A DNA stretch of 50,275 nt from Parcubacteria group bacterium (lineage in GTDB: Bacteria > Patescibacteriota > Minisyncoccia > UBA10092), in contig JACPHB010000004.1 in the NCBI GenBank assembly GCA_016188835.1, positions 1 to 50,275 of the forward strand. The letters are read 5' to 3'. A program made the translations under genes and the position numbers. Positions within the stretch are counted from its first letter, which is position 1. Every line of letters begins with the position of its first letter. Below the pieces are notes generated by a model. It made no database searches and was not told the origin of the DNA. It saw only the letters and a list, made by a program, of their open reading frames with translations. Positions 35,948 to 45,519 of this stretch are shown one piece after another.

Positions 35948-36445
35948 TTATGGCTTAATAATTAATTTTTGATTAGTATAGCAAGCCGTAAGCCCAATGG
36001 CAATAGCGTCGCTGGCGTCGTCTGGTTGGGGCGTTTTTTCCAAATTTAATAACCGGCAAATCATTTTTTGAATTTCTTTTTTTTCGGCTTTGCCGTAACC
36101 GGTTGTTGCTACTTTAACTTCGAGAGGCGTAAACTCCAAGACCTCGAGATTGGAAGTATTTGCATTATTAATAATGACACCACGGGCTTCGGCAACCGAG
36201 AGCGCAGTTTTGGCGTTTTTGGTAAAAAATAATTTTTCAATCGCCAAAACTTCTGGACGATACTCGATAATTAAATCCGAAATAAACTGCGATATTTTTG
36301 CCAATCGCTCAACTTGGTTTTTATTTTGGAGTTCTAAACAGCCGTAGGTTATTAAATCAACGTCGGTGTTATCTTTTTTGTTGAGCAGCGCATAACCAAT
36401 TCTGGTTGTGCCAGGATCAATCCCCAATATTATCATAAATTTCAT
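35948..36445 (-). CDS. ruvC: Holliday junction resolvase RuvC
   Basis: IILGIDPGTTRIGYALL...EKLFFTKNAKTALSVAEARGVI...DDASDAIAIGLT. Confidence 0.95.
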   Translation of the reverse strand: MKFMIILGIDPGTTRIGYALLNKKDNTDVDLITYGCLELQNKNQVERLAKISQFISDLIIEYRPEVLAIEKLFFTKNAKTALSVAEARGVIINNANTSNLEVLEFTPLEVKVATTGYGKAEKKEIQKMICRLLNLEKTPQPDDASDAIAIGLTACYTNQKLIIKP

Positions 36446-36956
36446 TTACGTCTTGCTCGTCATCAAGCGCTTCGTATAAAGCGGCAAGTTCTTTTTTAAC
36501 ATTTTCATCTTCTATTTTTACCGTTTGATTCGGAACCCAGTCAGCGATTTCGCGGCGGAACATCCACTGTATGGAATTAATTTCGGCAAACTTTGCATTA
36601 TGCTCTTGCAGTATTTTTTTTATTTCCGCGAGCGTTCGATTTTTATTGTCGGTAATGGCGGTTATTAAAATTACCGCGCCGCCGGGCCCAAAAGCGCCAT
36701 AAGTTACTTCTTCAATTTGGGCGCCGGCAATTTCCCCGGTTCCGCGTTTTATCGCCCGTTCAATGTTTTCTTTAGGCAGGTTAACTTCGTGGGCTTTTTC
36801 TATTACCGCTCGAAGTGAGGGGTTTTTATCGGGATCGCCGCCGCGCCTCGCGGCAATCGTAATAAGTGAAGAAACCTTAGAAAAAACCTTTGACTTTTTA
36901 GCGTCGGTTAAAGCTTTCTTATGTTTAATTGTTGACCACTTAGAATGTCCGGACAT
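36417..36956 (-). CDS. YebC/TACO1-family protein (shortened)
   Basis: MSGHSKWSTIKHKKALTDAKKSKVFSKVSSLITIAARRGGDPDKNPSLRAVIEKA. Confidence 0.95.
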   Translation of the reverse strand: MSGHSKWSTIKHKKALTDAKKSKVFSKVSSLITIAARRGGDPDKNPSLRAVIEKAHEVNLPKENIERAIKRGTGEIAGAQIEEVTYGAFGPGGAVILITAITDNKNRTLAEIKKILQEHNAKFAEINSIQWMFRREIADWVPNQTVKIEDENVKKELAALYEALDDEQDVNEIYDNIGD

Positions 36957-36959
36957 AAT

Positions 36960-37976
36960 TTATAATAAATTTTGGTTTTCTGGGGGCAATTTTAGGCCCA
37001 GGTGTTCATAGGCGAATTTGGTGGCGATGCGACCGCGGGCGGTGCGGTGTAAAAATCCAAGCTGTAATAAATATGGTTCGTAAATGTCTTCAATTGTGTC
37101 CAGTTCTTCGGAAGTGGCGGCGGCGAGCGCCTGCAGGCCCACCGGTCCGCCGTTAAAATTTTTAATTATTGTTTCAATAAGCCGCCGGTCAGTTGACTCT
37201 AATCCTAAATGATCAATTTCTAAAAGTGCCAGAGCGCGCTGGGTCATTTCTTTTGTTATTTGCCCTACTCCTTCAACTTCGGCATAATCACGCACTCTTT
37301 TTAAAAGCCGATTAGCGACTCGAGGCGTGTATCTTGACGAGCTTGCGATTAATTTTAAGGCCTCGGTTTCGGTTTGAAGATTCATTAAGCCTGCTGATCT
37401 TTCTAAAATACTTTCAATGTCGTTGATATTATAAAAATCCAACCGGAAAGTAACACCAAAGCGGGAGCGTAGCGGATTTGATAAAAGTCCGACGCGAGTA
37501 GTGGCGGCGATTAAAGAAAACGGCGGCAGATCAAGCTGCAGCGTTCTTGCCGACGGCCCTTTTCCGATAATAATATGGAGCATTCTATTCTCCATCGCTG
37601 GGTATAATATCTCTTCTATGGCCTTATTAAGGCGATGGGCTTCGTCTATAAAAAGGATGTCGCCGCTGTTAAGGTTGGTTAAAATTGAAGCCAGGTCGCC
37701 GACTTTTTCAATTGCTGGTCCTGAAGTTATTTTTATATTGGCATTCATTTCTCTAGCTATAATGTAAGCCAGCGTGGTTTTTCCCAAACCGGCCGGGCCG
37801 TATAAAAGTAGGTGGTCAATCGGTTCGGAGCGTTTTTTGGCAGCTTCAATTAAAATTTTCAAGCTGGCTTTGGCTCTATCTTGCCCAATGTATTCATTCC
37901 AGCTTTTTGGCCTTAGTGCCTGATCTAAAGTGCGGTCTTCCGGTTTCAATTTTGAATTGGTTGCGTTAATATCCAT
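36960..37976 (-). CDS. ruvB: Holliday junction helicase RuvB
   Basis: [67 protein letters not shown]. Confidence 0.97.
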   Translation of the reverse strand: MDINATNSKLKPEDRTLDQALRPKSWNEYIGQDRAKASLKILIEAAKKRSEPIDHLLLYGPAGLGKTTLAYIIAREMNANIKITSGPAIEKVGDLASILTNLNSGDILFIDEAHRLNKAIEEILYPAMENRMLHIIIGKGPSARTLQLDLPPFSLIAATTRVGLLSNPLRSRFGVTFRLDFYNINDIESILERSAGLMNLQTETEALKLIASSSRYTPRVANRLLKRVRDYAEVEGVGQITKEMTQRALALLEIDHLGLESTDRRLIETIIKNFNGGPVGLQALAAATSEELDTIEDIYEPYLLQLGFLHRTARGRIATKFAYEHLGLKLPPENQNLL

Positions 37977-38059
37977 AATTTGACAAAATATGTGTTTTAT
38001 ATTACAATTTAACTAGTTGAATCTATACTTGCTCTTATTAACCTCGAGGCAATAAAGGC

Positions 38060-38245
38060 CTAAAAATTTATTTATTCGGCTTTTTCGGGGGCTTTTCCCT
38101 GTCGGTTGATCTGGTTCCGACTGGGTCATTTCACAGAATAGTCCTATCCCTTCGAGCTGGCTCGGAGCTGTCCGATGAAAGCGTTTTATTCGCCTGCGGC
38201 GAAACCATGCTAAAACGCTTTCATAAGCTTCGGAAAATAATTTAT
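38060..38245. repeat. Large intergenic stem-loop element, family 3 (E9)
   Basis: Shares GCTGTCCG, CGCCTRCGGCGARACCATGC and AAGCTTCRGAAAA with the 46571-46713 element; inner stem ATGAAAGCGTTTT/AAAACGCTTTCAT. Confidence 0.65.
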
Positions 38246-38268
38246 TTGCAATTATTCGCCCATTACTT

Positions 38269-39930
38269 TTAATCCAAAGAACCTAAAATCCTCTCTGCTT
38301 CTTCAATCGTCGTAATACCTCTTAATATTTTTATCACCGCGTCTTGCGCCATAGTAACCATTCCGGTTTTTTTTGCCGCTTCTTTTAGTTCTACTTCGGC
38401 GGGGGATTTAAGTATTAAACGTTCGACTTCATCTGTAATTTCAAATAGCTCCATAACTGCTATTCTGCCGGAATAGCCATTGTGGCAGTCATCACAACCT
38501 TTAGCGTCGCTTATTTCGGTTTTATTTGTTAATTCAGTTTTAAATTCAACTCTTGGCGGCAGATTTTCCAGAATTTTTTTAAATGTTTGCAGCTCTTCTT
38601 TATTTATATTTCTTTTTAAAGCGCATTTAGGACAAAGCTTTCTCAATAAGCGCTGGGCCATTAGTAAATTAATAGCGGGGGCGATAACCGGCGGTTTTAC
38701 TCCAAGGTCTACAAGGCGGGGCACGGCACCGATCGCATCATTAGTATGAAGGGTGGAAAAAACCAAGTGTCCGGTTAAAGCGGCATGCATGGCAATTTCC
38801 GCGGTTTCAAAATCGCGGATTTCTCCCACTAAAATTACGTCAGGATCTTGCCTAACAATAGAACGCAGGCCATTTTCAAAAGTGTAACCCTTGTCAGGTT
38901 CAACTTGAGTTTGAGATATTCCTTCAACTTGGTATTAAATTGGGTCTTCAATGGTGATTATTTTGGCGTCCGGCGTGAGGATTTTTTTAATAAAAGCGTA
39001 AAGAGTAGTAGTTTTGCCGGAGCCGGTAGGGCCGGTGGTAAGAATCATGCCGGTTGGTTTTTGAAGTTGATTTTCTATAATTTTTAGGTCATCGTCTCTT
39101 ATTCCTAAATCTTCCAAGTCAATTTTTATCATACTTGGGTCAAGAACGCGTATAACGATGTTTTCGCCATAAGCTCCGGGCAATATTGAAGTTCTGATTT
39201 CTACAGACATGTCGGCGCTTGCAATAGTGAAGCGGCCGTCTTGGGCTTTTTTATGAATGTTCAGCTTAAGGCCGGAAAGCAGTTTAACGCGGTTTAGGAC
39301 CAAGTGATAAATTGAAACCGGCATAAAAACAATGTCTTCCAAAACGCCGTCAAGCCGCAATCTTATCCGGATTTTATCTTTTTCCGGTTCAAAATGAATA
39401 TCCGACGCTTTATTAATCAAAGCTCCGGCTAAAATGGCCTCAACAATTTCCGTGGCCTTGGCTTTGAATAAATTTTCCAATATTTTTTTAAGATTTTTGG
39501 TATTGACTATTTCTTTTTTAAACCGGATTAATACATCGCTCGCGATTTTGACCGTTCCGGTGATTTCTCTAACTTCTTCTCTTAAGGGATATTGGGATAA
39601 GGCCTTTTTTAAGCTTTTTTCTGAAACAACGAAAACTTTTGCAATAAACCCGTTTTTTTCCAAATCGGCGATAAGCGATTGAACCTTTTTTTCATCGGGG
39701 TTTAAGGCGACCAGTTGAAGCAATTTTGCCTCTTTGTTTATAACCGCGGCTTTAGCCGATTCCGATTGTTCTTTTGAAATTATAACTAAAGCATCTTCCT
39801 CAATAGGCACAAAAGATAAATTAAGATAGGGGAACCCAAGCTTTTCAGCTAAAAGCTTTGCCCGGTTTTCTTCTTCTTCCTGACGAACTTTGGCTAAAAA
39901 TTCTTTTTGTTTTTCTTCTTGAAATTTCAT
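38269..39930 (-). pseudogene. PilB/GspE-family secretion ATPase with in-frame TAA
   Basis: ORFs 38935-39930 and 38269-38829 are in the same frame; read-through gives [49 protein letters not shown]. Confidence 0.88.
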
Positions 39931-39946
39931 TATAGTGTTTGTGAAC

Positions 39947-40039
39947 CGAGAGAATATATTTTAAAAATTCCTTAGCCCTACCCCTCGCTTCGCTCGGGGC
40001 GCGCGCCCACACCTAGAATTTTTAAAATATATTCTCTCG
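39947..40039. repeat. Large intergenic stem-loop element, family 1 (E5)
   Basis: Perfect 23-nt arms CGAGAGAATATATTTTAAAAATT / complement around CCTTAGCCCTACCCCTCGCTTCGCTCGGGGCGCGCGCCCACACCTAG. Confidence 0.93.
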
Positions 40040-40194
40040 ATTCTCGTTTATCTTAGCTTAATTCTCTAATTTTATCGGTTATTTTACAAATATTTTTATC
40101 CCCACGGGGTAGCTAAAATTCAATTAATTTTTCAATCTCATCGCGATGAACATAACTCCATCAAACATTCATAGTCAATAAAAACTGTGGATAA

Positions 40195-40245
40195 GTTTGA
40201 ATGAACGCAAATTCATCCTATAGGAAATTTTTGCGTTCACCAAAC
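40195..40245. repeat. TCCTATAGGA-core hairpin, copy A
   Basis: TGAACGCAAA (40202-40211) / TTTGCGTTCA (40230-40239), plus GTTTG/CAAAC; core TCCTATAGGA 40216-40225. Confidence 0.85.
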
Positions 40246-40247
40246 AT

Positions 40248-40276
40248 TTGACAACCCATTTGTTTAGGTGTATTAT
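40248..40276 (+). promoter_or_regulatory. Sigma70-type promoter for small-ORF operon
   Basis: TTGACA - 17 nt - TATTAT. Confidence 0.7.
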
Positions 40277-40326
40277 ATTAATAATTAGGATTGGTGTTTA
40301 AAAAGTTAAAAAGGAAGGAAGAAACA

Positions 40327-40392
40327 ATGAGTTGGCAAGACATCCTATTAATTTTAGGACTTTTCATTAACTACAAGGAGAAAGGAAAATGA
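40327..40392 (+). CDS. Candidate 21-aa small protein
   Basis: SD-like AAGGAAGGAAG; MSWQDILLILGLFINYKEKGK; overlaps next small ORF. Confidence 0.4.
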   Translation: MSWQDILLILGLFINYKEKGK

Positions 40393-40514
40393 TGTTGCTA
40401 GATGTTGTGTTTATTTTAAGTGTAGTAGTGGGATTGCCAGTAGTTGCGGTACTTTCAGTATTTTTCCTTATATCTTTATTTATGTCCAAGAAAGGTAAAA
40501 ATAGCACTAATTGA
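40389..40514 (+). CDS. Candidate 41-aa small membrane protein
   Basis: SD AAGGAGAAAGG; MMLLDVVFILSVVVGLPVVAVLSVFFLISLFMSKKGKNSTN. Confidence 0.55.
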   Translation: MMLLDVVFILSVVVGLPVVAVLSVFFLISLFMSKKGKNSTN

Positions 40515-40540
40515 TTATAGATAATAGAGAATATATTTTA

Positions 40541-40571
40541 TGGGCGTTGCTTTGGCAACGCCATTTTTGTT
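40541..40571 (+). terminator. Intrinsic terminator after small-ORF operon
   Basis: GGGCGTTGC TTTG GCAACGCCATTTTTGTT. Confidence 0.7.
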
Positions 40572-40587
40572 ATCATCAGTTTGTCTT

Positions 40588-41029
40588 TATGATTGAAACA
40601 ATCACCAATTCGGTTAAAGAAACTAAAAAAGTCGCCGATAATTTAGCGCAAGATTTAAAAAAACAATCGCTCTTAAAACACGCCTTTGTAATTGCGCTGG
40701 AAGGTAATTTAGGGTCCGGAAAAACCACTTTTATCCAAGGGCTGGTTGCTGGATTAGGGATTAAAGAAACCGTTTTAAGCCCGACTTTTTTAATACTCAA
40801 GCAATTTCCCATTCCGTTTAAAGAGTATAAAAATTTATATCACATTGACGCTTATAGATTAAAAAATTCCAAAGAACTCTTGGAATTAGGATTTAAAGAT
40901 TTAGTAAAAAATCCGGAAAATATAATTGTTATTGAATGGGCGGATAAAATTAAAAAAATTCTGCCTAAAAATATTTTGCGAATTAAATTTGAAAATTTAG
41001 GGAAAAACAAAAGAAAAATAGTTTTATGA
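40588..41029 (+). CDS. tsaE: tRNA threonylcarbamoyladenosine biosynthesis protein TsaE
   Basis: ALEGNLGSGKTTFIQGLVAGLG...SPTFLILKQF...YHIDAYRL...IEWADKI. Confidence 0.93.
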
Positions 41030-43473
41030 AACGCCTTATTTTAATCGATTCCCACGCACTGATTCATCGCGCTTATCACGCCCTGCCGCCGCTTACGACT
41101 AAAAGCGGCGAATTAGTAAACGCAGTTTACGGGTTTGCTTCAATTTTGATAAAAACCATTTCTAATTTTAAGCCCGATTATATTGTTGCCGCTTTTGATG
41201 CTCCGGGGGCCACTTTCAGACATAAAGAATATAAAGAATATAAAGCGACAAGGGTTAAGGCGCCGGATGATTTATATGCCCAAATTCCAAGAGTAAAAGA
41301 AATTTTAACCGCTTTTAAAATTCCAATTTTTGAAAAATCGGGATATGAAGCCGATGATATTATTGGCACTGTTGCCCAAAAACTATCATCAAAAGACGGA
41401 AAAAATATGGAAGTTTTAATTTTAACCGGCGATATGGATAATCTCCAGCTTATTTCAAAAAATGTGTCTGTTCTTTACACTCCTCCAAGCGCGGCAAAAG
41501 AACAAATTATTTACGATGCTAAGAAAGTTATGGAACGATTTGAGGGGCTATATCCGGAGCAAATGATTGATTTTAAAGGGCTTAAGGGCGATCCTTCTGA
41601 TAATATTCCCGGCGTTAAAGGTATTGGCGAAAAAACGGCTATTACTCTGCTTAATCGGTTTAAAACAGTTGAGAAATTATACGAAGCGATAGAAAAAAAC
41701 AAAGCAGTGAGTATTAGCGGTTCGATTTTAGAAAAATTAAAATCAGGAAAAAACGCGGCGTTTTTTTCAAAAAAACTGGCGACTATAAAACAAGACGTTC
41801 CGATAAAGTTTAATTTAAAAGAAAGCGAATTTGGAAAATTTGATAAAAACAAAATAATAGAAATTTTTCAAAATTTGGGATTCGTGAGTTTAATTAATCG
41901 TCTATCGGGTGGACAGAAGCAGGGGACTTTGGCAATACCTTCAAATGTCAGCATTGTTGGAAGCTCGGTTTCCAACAAAGTTTCCAACCAAGAGCGAATC
42001 GGCTACGATTTTAAATCTTTCATTAAAACTCCGCTCGGAAAACAAACGGTTATTAGCAGCGGCGATTTTGACGTTATGATTGCTGCCTACATTCTTAATC
42101 CGGGCGAGCGCGACTACAGTTTAGAAAAATTAAGCTTAAAGGAATTTGGCGTGGTTCTCACTGAAGCTGAGGCCATTTCAAAATTAGCGCCGATTTTAAA
42201 AAATCGTCTGGTTGAAACCGAAACCGAAAAAGTTTTTAAAGAAATTGAAATGCCGCTTATATCGGTTTTAGCGAAGATGGAAATTGCTGGAATAAAGCTG
42301 AATGTTAAAAAGATGAATAAATTAAATGATTATTTTAGGAAAGAACTGAAAAAACTTGAAAATAAAATTTATAAATTAGCCGGCGAAAAATTTAACATAA
42401 ATTCGCCTCAGCAACTATCCGAGATCCTTTTCTTAAAATTAAAAATTCCAGGAGCTTTAGCCGGAGGCCGCGTTAAGAAAACGCCGGGCGGTGCGCTTTC
42501 AACCGGAGCGGCGGAACTCCTAAAAATTAAACCGCAGCACAAAATTATTGATTTTATTTTAAAATACAGGGAACTGTCCAAGCTAAAATCAACTTATACC
42601 GATACACTGCCTAATATGGTTGATAATAATGGCCGGATTCATACCACTTTTAACCAAACGGGAACGGCAAGCGGGCGGCTGTCAAGCCAAGATCCTAATT
42701 TACAAAATATCCCGGCCCGCGGTGATTGGGGCGATAAAGTGCGGCAAGCTTTTATCGCCGAAAAAGGATATAAGTTTCTTTCGGTTGATTATTCTCAGAT
42801 TCATTTGAGGATTATTGCGGCACTCGCCAACGACAAAAAAATGATTGAAGCGTTTAAAAATGGACTGGATATCCACAAGTTTACCGCTTCTGAAATAAAT
42901 AATGTTCCACTGAAAAAAGTAACGTCGCAAATGCGTTTTGCCGCCAAAGCGCTAAATTTCGGAATAATCTACGGAATGGGCGCTCAAAGTTTTGCCGAAT
43001 CGGCCGGAATCAGCAAAGAAAAAGCGAAAGAATTTATCGCCGAATATCTGAAAGATTTTTCGGGCGTCGCCGGTTACATCAAAAAGCTCCAGGAAGAAGC
43101 GATACTAAAAGGTTATACGACAACGCTTTTCGGGCGTCGCCGTTACCTTCACGAAATTAATTCTTCAAACCCAATGTTACGGGCTCAAGCCGAACGCATT
43201 GCCGTTAATATGCCCATTCAAGGCCTTGAGGCCGATATAATCAAAAAAGCGATGATTGAAATTGACAATTGGATTGACAAAAATAAGCACAATGACAATA
43301 TCAAGATGATTTTGCAAGTTCACGACGAGCTTCTCTTTGAAGTTAAAGAAGATTTTATAAAAGAAGCGGCAGCAAAAATTGTAGAACTTATGGAAAGCGT
43401 TATAAAATTAAAAGTGCCAATTACCGCCGAAGCAAAAATCGGCGATAATTGGGGGGAGTTAAAGAAATTCTAA
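41026..43473 (+). CDS. polA: DNA polymerase I
   Basis: 5' nuclease and polymerase domains; FNQTGTASGRLSSQDPNLQNIP, DYSQIHLRIIAAL, TTLFGRRRYL, QVHDELLFEV. Confidence 0.97.
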   Translation: MKRLILIDSHALIHRAYHALPPLTTKSGELVNAVYGFASILIKTISNFKPDYIVAAFDAPGATFRHKEYKEYKATRVKAPDDLYAQIPRVKEILTAFKIPIFEKSGYEADDIIGTVAQKLSSKDGKNMEVLILTGDMDNLQLISKNVSVLYTPPSAAKEQIIYDAKKVMERFEGLYPEQMIDFKGLKGDPSDNIPGVKGIGEKTAITLLNRFKTVEKLYEAIEKNKAVSISGSILEKLKSGKNAAFFSKKLATIKQDVPIKFNLKESEFGKFDKNKIIEIFQNLGFVSLINRLSGGQKQGTLAIPSNVSIVGSSVSNKVSNQERIGYDFKSFIKTPLGKQTVISSGDFDVMIAAYILNPGERDYSLEKLSLKEFGVVLTEAEAISKLAPILKNRLVETETEKVFKEIEMPLISVLAKMEIAGIKLNVKKMNKLNDYFRKELKKLENKIYKLAGEKFNINSPQQLSEILFLKLKIPGALAGGRVKKTPGGALSTGAAELLKIKPQHKIIDFILKYRELSKLKSTYTDTLPNMVDNNGRIHTTFNQTGTASGRLSSQDPNLQNIPARGDWGDKVRQAFIAEKGYKFLSVDYSQIHLRIIAALANDKKMIEAFKNGLDIHKFTASEINNVPLKKVTSQMRFAAKALNFGIIYGMGAQSFAESAGISKEKAKEFIAEYLKDFSGVAGYIKKLQEEAILKGYTTTLFGRRRYLHEINSSNPMLRAQAERIAVNMPIQGLEADIIKKAMIEIDNWIDKNKHNDNIKMILQVHDELLFEVKEDFIKEAAAKIVELMESVIKLKVPITAEAKIGDNWGELKKF

Positions 43474-43477
43474 AAAT

Positions 43478-44359
43478 ATGCCGGAACTTCCTGAAGTACA
43501 AACAATCATTAATGATTTAAATAAAAAAGTTAAAGGTTTAACCATAACTAAAGTTTGGACCGATTGGCCCAAGTATTTTAAGCGGTCGCCGGGTCATTTT
43601 GACGGTTTTAAAAAAACTGTTACGGGCGAAAAAATAAACAAGGTCTGGCGGCTTGGAAAAAATATAATTTTTGATTTGTCAGGCAATAAAAAAATTCTTA
43701 TTCACCAGAAAATGACAGGGCACTTACTTATTGGAAAATGGAAAGTGGAAAATGGAAAGTGGATAGCGGTCGAAAATGGGCTATTGGCCGAAAAGGTCAA
43801 CGGATATATTCACGTGATGTTTTGGTTATCTAATAAAAGCATGTTAGCGCTTTCGGATTTGAGAAAGTTTGCCAAAATTTTAGTTGTTTCTGAAAAAGAT
43901 TTTAAAAATTTGGAAGATGTGAAAAATATCGGACCCGATCCATTAAAACCAGATTTTCGATTTAATGATTTTAAAAGTTTAGTAGTTAAAAAACGGGGAG
44001 TGATTAAGAAAGTTTTAATGGATCAGAACGTCGTTTCCGGAATCGGCAATATTTATGCCGATGATATTCTTTTTATCGCTAAAATTCATCCTCTAAAAAA
44101 AATCGAAACATTAAGCGATAAGGAATTAAAAGCTATTTTTGAAGCGACTAAAAAAATTCTAAAAAAAGCAGTAAAACTTCGCGGCACATCCACTTCAGAT
44201 TACCGCGACACTTCGGGGAAAAAAGGTGGCTATGGCAATGTCCGTCTGACATACCAACGTGAAGGCGAAAAATGCCCGAATAAATGCGGAGGCATTATAA
44301 AGCGAATAAAAATCGGCAGCCGCAGCGCCCATTTCTGTCCCAAATGTCAGAAGTTGTAG
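43478..44359 (+). CDS. mutM: Formamidopyrimidine-DNA glycosylase (Fpg/MutM)
   Basis: MPELPEVQTIINDL, MDQNVVSGIGNIYADDILF, C-terminal zinc finger CPNKCGG...HFCPKCQ. Confidence 0.95.
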   Translation: MPELPEVQTIINDLNKKVKGLTITKVWTDWPKYFKRSPGHFDGFKKTVTGEKINKVWRLGKNIIFDLSGNKKILIHQKMTGHLLIGKWKVENGKWIAVENGLLAEKVNGYIHVMFWLSNKSMLALSDLRKFAKILVVSEKDFKNLEDVKNIGPDPLKPDFRFNDFKSLVVKKRGVIKKVLMDQNVVSGIGNIYADDILFIAKIHPLKKIETLSDKELKAIFEATKKILKKAVKLRGTSTSDYRDTSGKKGGYGNVRLTYQREGEKCPNKCGGIIKRIKIGSRSAHFCPKCQKL

Positions 44360-44405
44360 TTTAAAAAATAATGCCACCCAATAGGTGGCGTACAAGAATT
44401 AATGA

Positions 44406-44741
44406 TTATTGTTTTTTATCTAACCAAATTAGAGCCAAAATGAATTCAATAACCATAAAAAGGAACAGTAACACACCAAATGGGCTTGTAATATCGTAGC
44501 GATTAACCGTGTGGCTAACAAAATCACTAAGTGCATAAATTAAACCCAATGGAATGTATGCAAGTGCTGTAAATGCCAAAATGGTTAATATAGAAGATTC
44601 TTTACTAAGCGAAAACATAAATAAAATCATTGCAACAAACCAGAATATCGTAAATGCCGGATAATGAAAAACGGTTGATAAAAATACAGAACTGGCAAAA
44701 GCCAGAAAAGCAAATACTTTGAAACAGTCAATTAGCTTCAT
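44406..44741 (-). CDS. Hypothetical small polytopic membrane protein
   Basis: MKLIDCFKVFAFLAFASSVFLS...; SD AAGGAGAAG upstream of the internal Met. Confidence 0.6.
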   Translation of the reverse strand: MKLIDCFKVFAFLAFASSVFLSTVFHYPAFTIFWFVAMILFMFSLSKESSILTILAFTALAYIPLGLIYALSDFVSHTVNRYDITSPFGVLLFLFMVIEFILALIWLDKKQ

Positions 44742-44832
44742 CTTGCTTCTCCTTCTCTTCTTCGAAGGTAAAATTAAGGTGCTATAGTGCTTAATATAAT
44801 AACAAAGTAACGTTATGCTAGTCAAGCTTGAC

Positions 44833-44870
44833 TGGTCGCATAAAAATCCTATAGGATAACTATGCGACCA
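44833..44870. repeat. TCCTATAGGA-core hairpin, copy B
   Basis: TGGTCGCATA (44833-44842) / TATGCGACCA (44861-44870); core ATCCTATAGGAT. Confidence 0.88.
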
Positions 44871-44939
44871 TTACTATAACGACAAGATAATAATAAATTA
44901 ATAAAGACAATAATAATAAAATAATAAAAAGATAAAAAA

Positions 44940-45503
44940 ATGAGAAGAAAATCATTAACCAGAGATGTTTTGTTTATGGCCGCTTCAGGCACGTTAATTC
45001 TTTCATCGCTGTTTGTGCCCAATGTTGCTCAACTTCTGAAGCCATTGATGCGTTGGCGTAGAAATTGGGATAAAACAGACCGCCGCCGCATCCGAGAGGC
45101 AATTAAACGTTTGAACCAAAAACGTTTAATAAATTTAATAGAAAAGGGAGATGAAATTTACATAGAAATTACAGCGGATGGCAAAAAATTGGTGAAAAAT
45201 TACGATTATGATGATTTAAAACTTCCGAATAGAAAGAATTGGAACGAAAAATGGCATTTGATAACTTTCGATATACCGGAGAAAAAACAAAAAGAACGTC
45301 GGGCTTTTTCCAAGAAATTAAAAGATCTTGGTTTTTATCCCTTGCAAGAAAGCGTTTTTATTTACCCATACGATTGCAAGGATGAAATAGATTTTATTTG
45401 TCATTTTTTATCCATAGAGCGACATGTCAATTATTTTACGGTTGATGTGGTTGATAAAAATGAAGGCGACTTGCGCAGATTTTTCGATCTCAAGCTCTCT
45501 TAA
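44940..45503 (+). CDS. PaaX-like regulator with C-terminal Cas2-like domain (standalone)
   Basis: wHTH-like N-terminus; EKWHLITFDIPEKKQKERRAFSKKLKDLGFYPLQESVFIYPYDCKDEIDFICHFL. Confidence 0.8.
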   Translation: MRRKSLTRDVLFMAASGTLILSSLFVPNVAQLLKPLMRWRRNWDKTDRRRIREAIKRLNQKRLINLIEKGDEIYIEITADGKKLVKNYDYDDLKLPNRKNWNEKWHLITFDIPEKKQKERRAFSKKLKDLGFYPLQESVFIYPYDCKDEIDFICHFLSIERHVNYFTVDVVDKNEGDLRRFFDLKLS

Positions 45504-45519
45504 TTTAGTAATCTGTAAC

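Noticed and set aside
38935-38937. Stop-codon read-through/recoding as a mechanism for the PilB interruption
   Set aside because: No recoding signal or alternative code evidence for TAA; a point mutation or consensus error is simpler. Kept only as a disruption finding.
43058-43146. Direct repeat TTTTCGGGCGTCGCCG(G)TTAC inside polA
   Set aside because: Both copies fall in conserved PolA coding sequence (FSGVAGY and the FGRRRY motif) and are read in different frames; a coincidental match.
44820-44833. Perfect 14-bp palindrome AGTCAAGCTTGACT next to hairpin copy B
   Set aside because: Real, but single-copy in the window and between divergent promoters; could be an ordinary operator, so not promoted to a separate finding.
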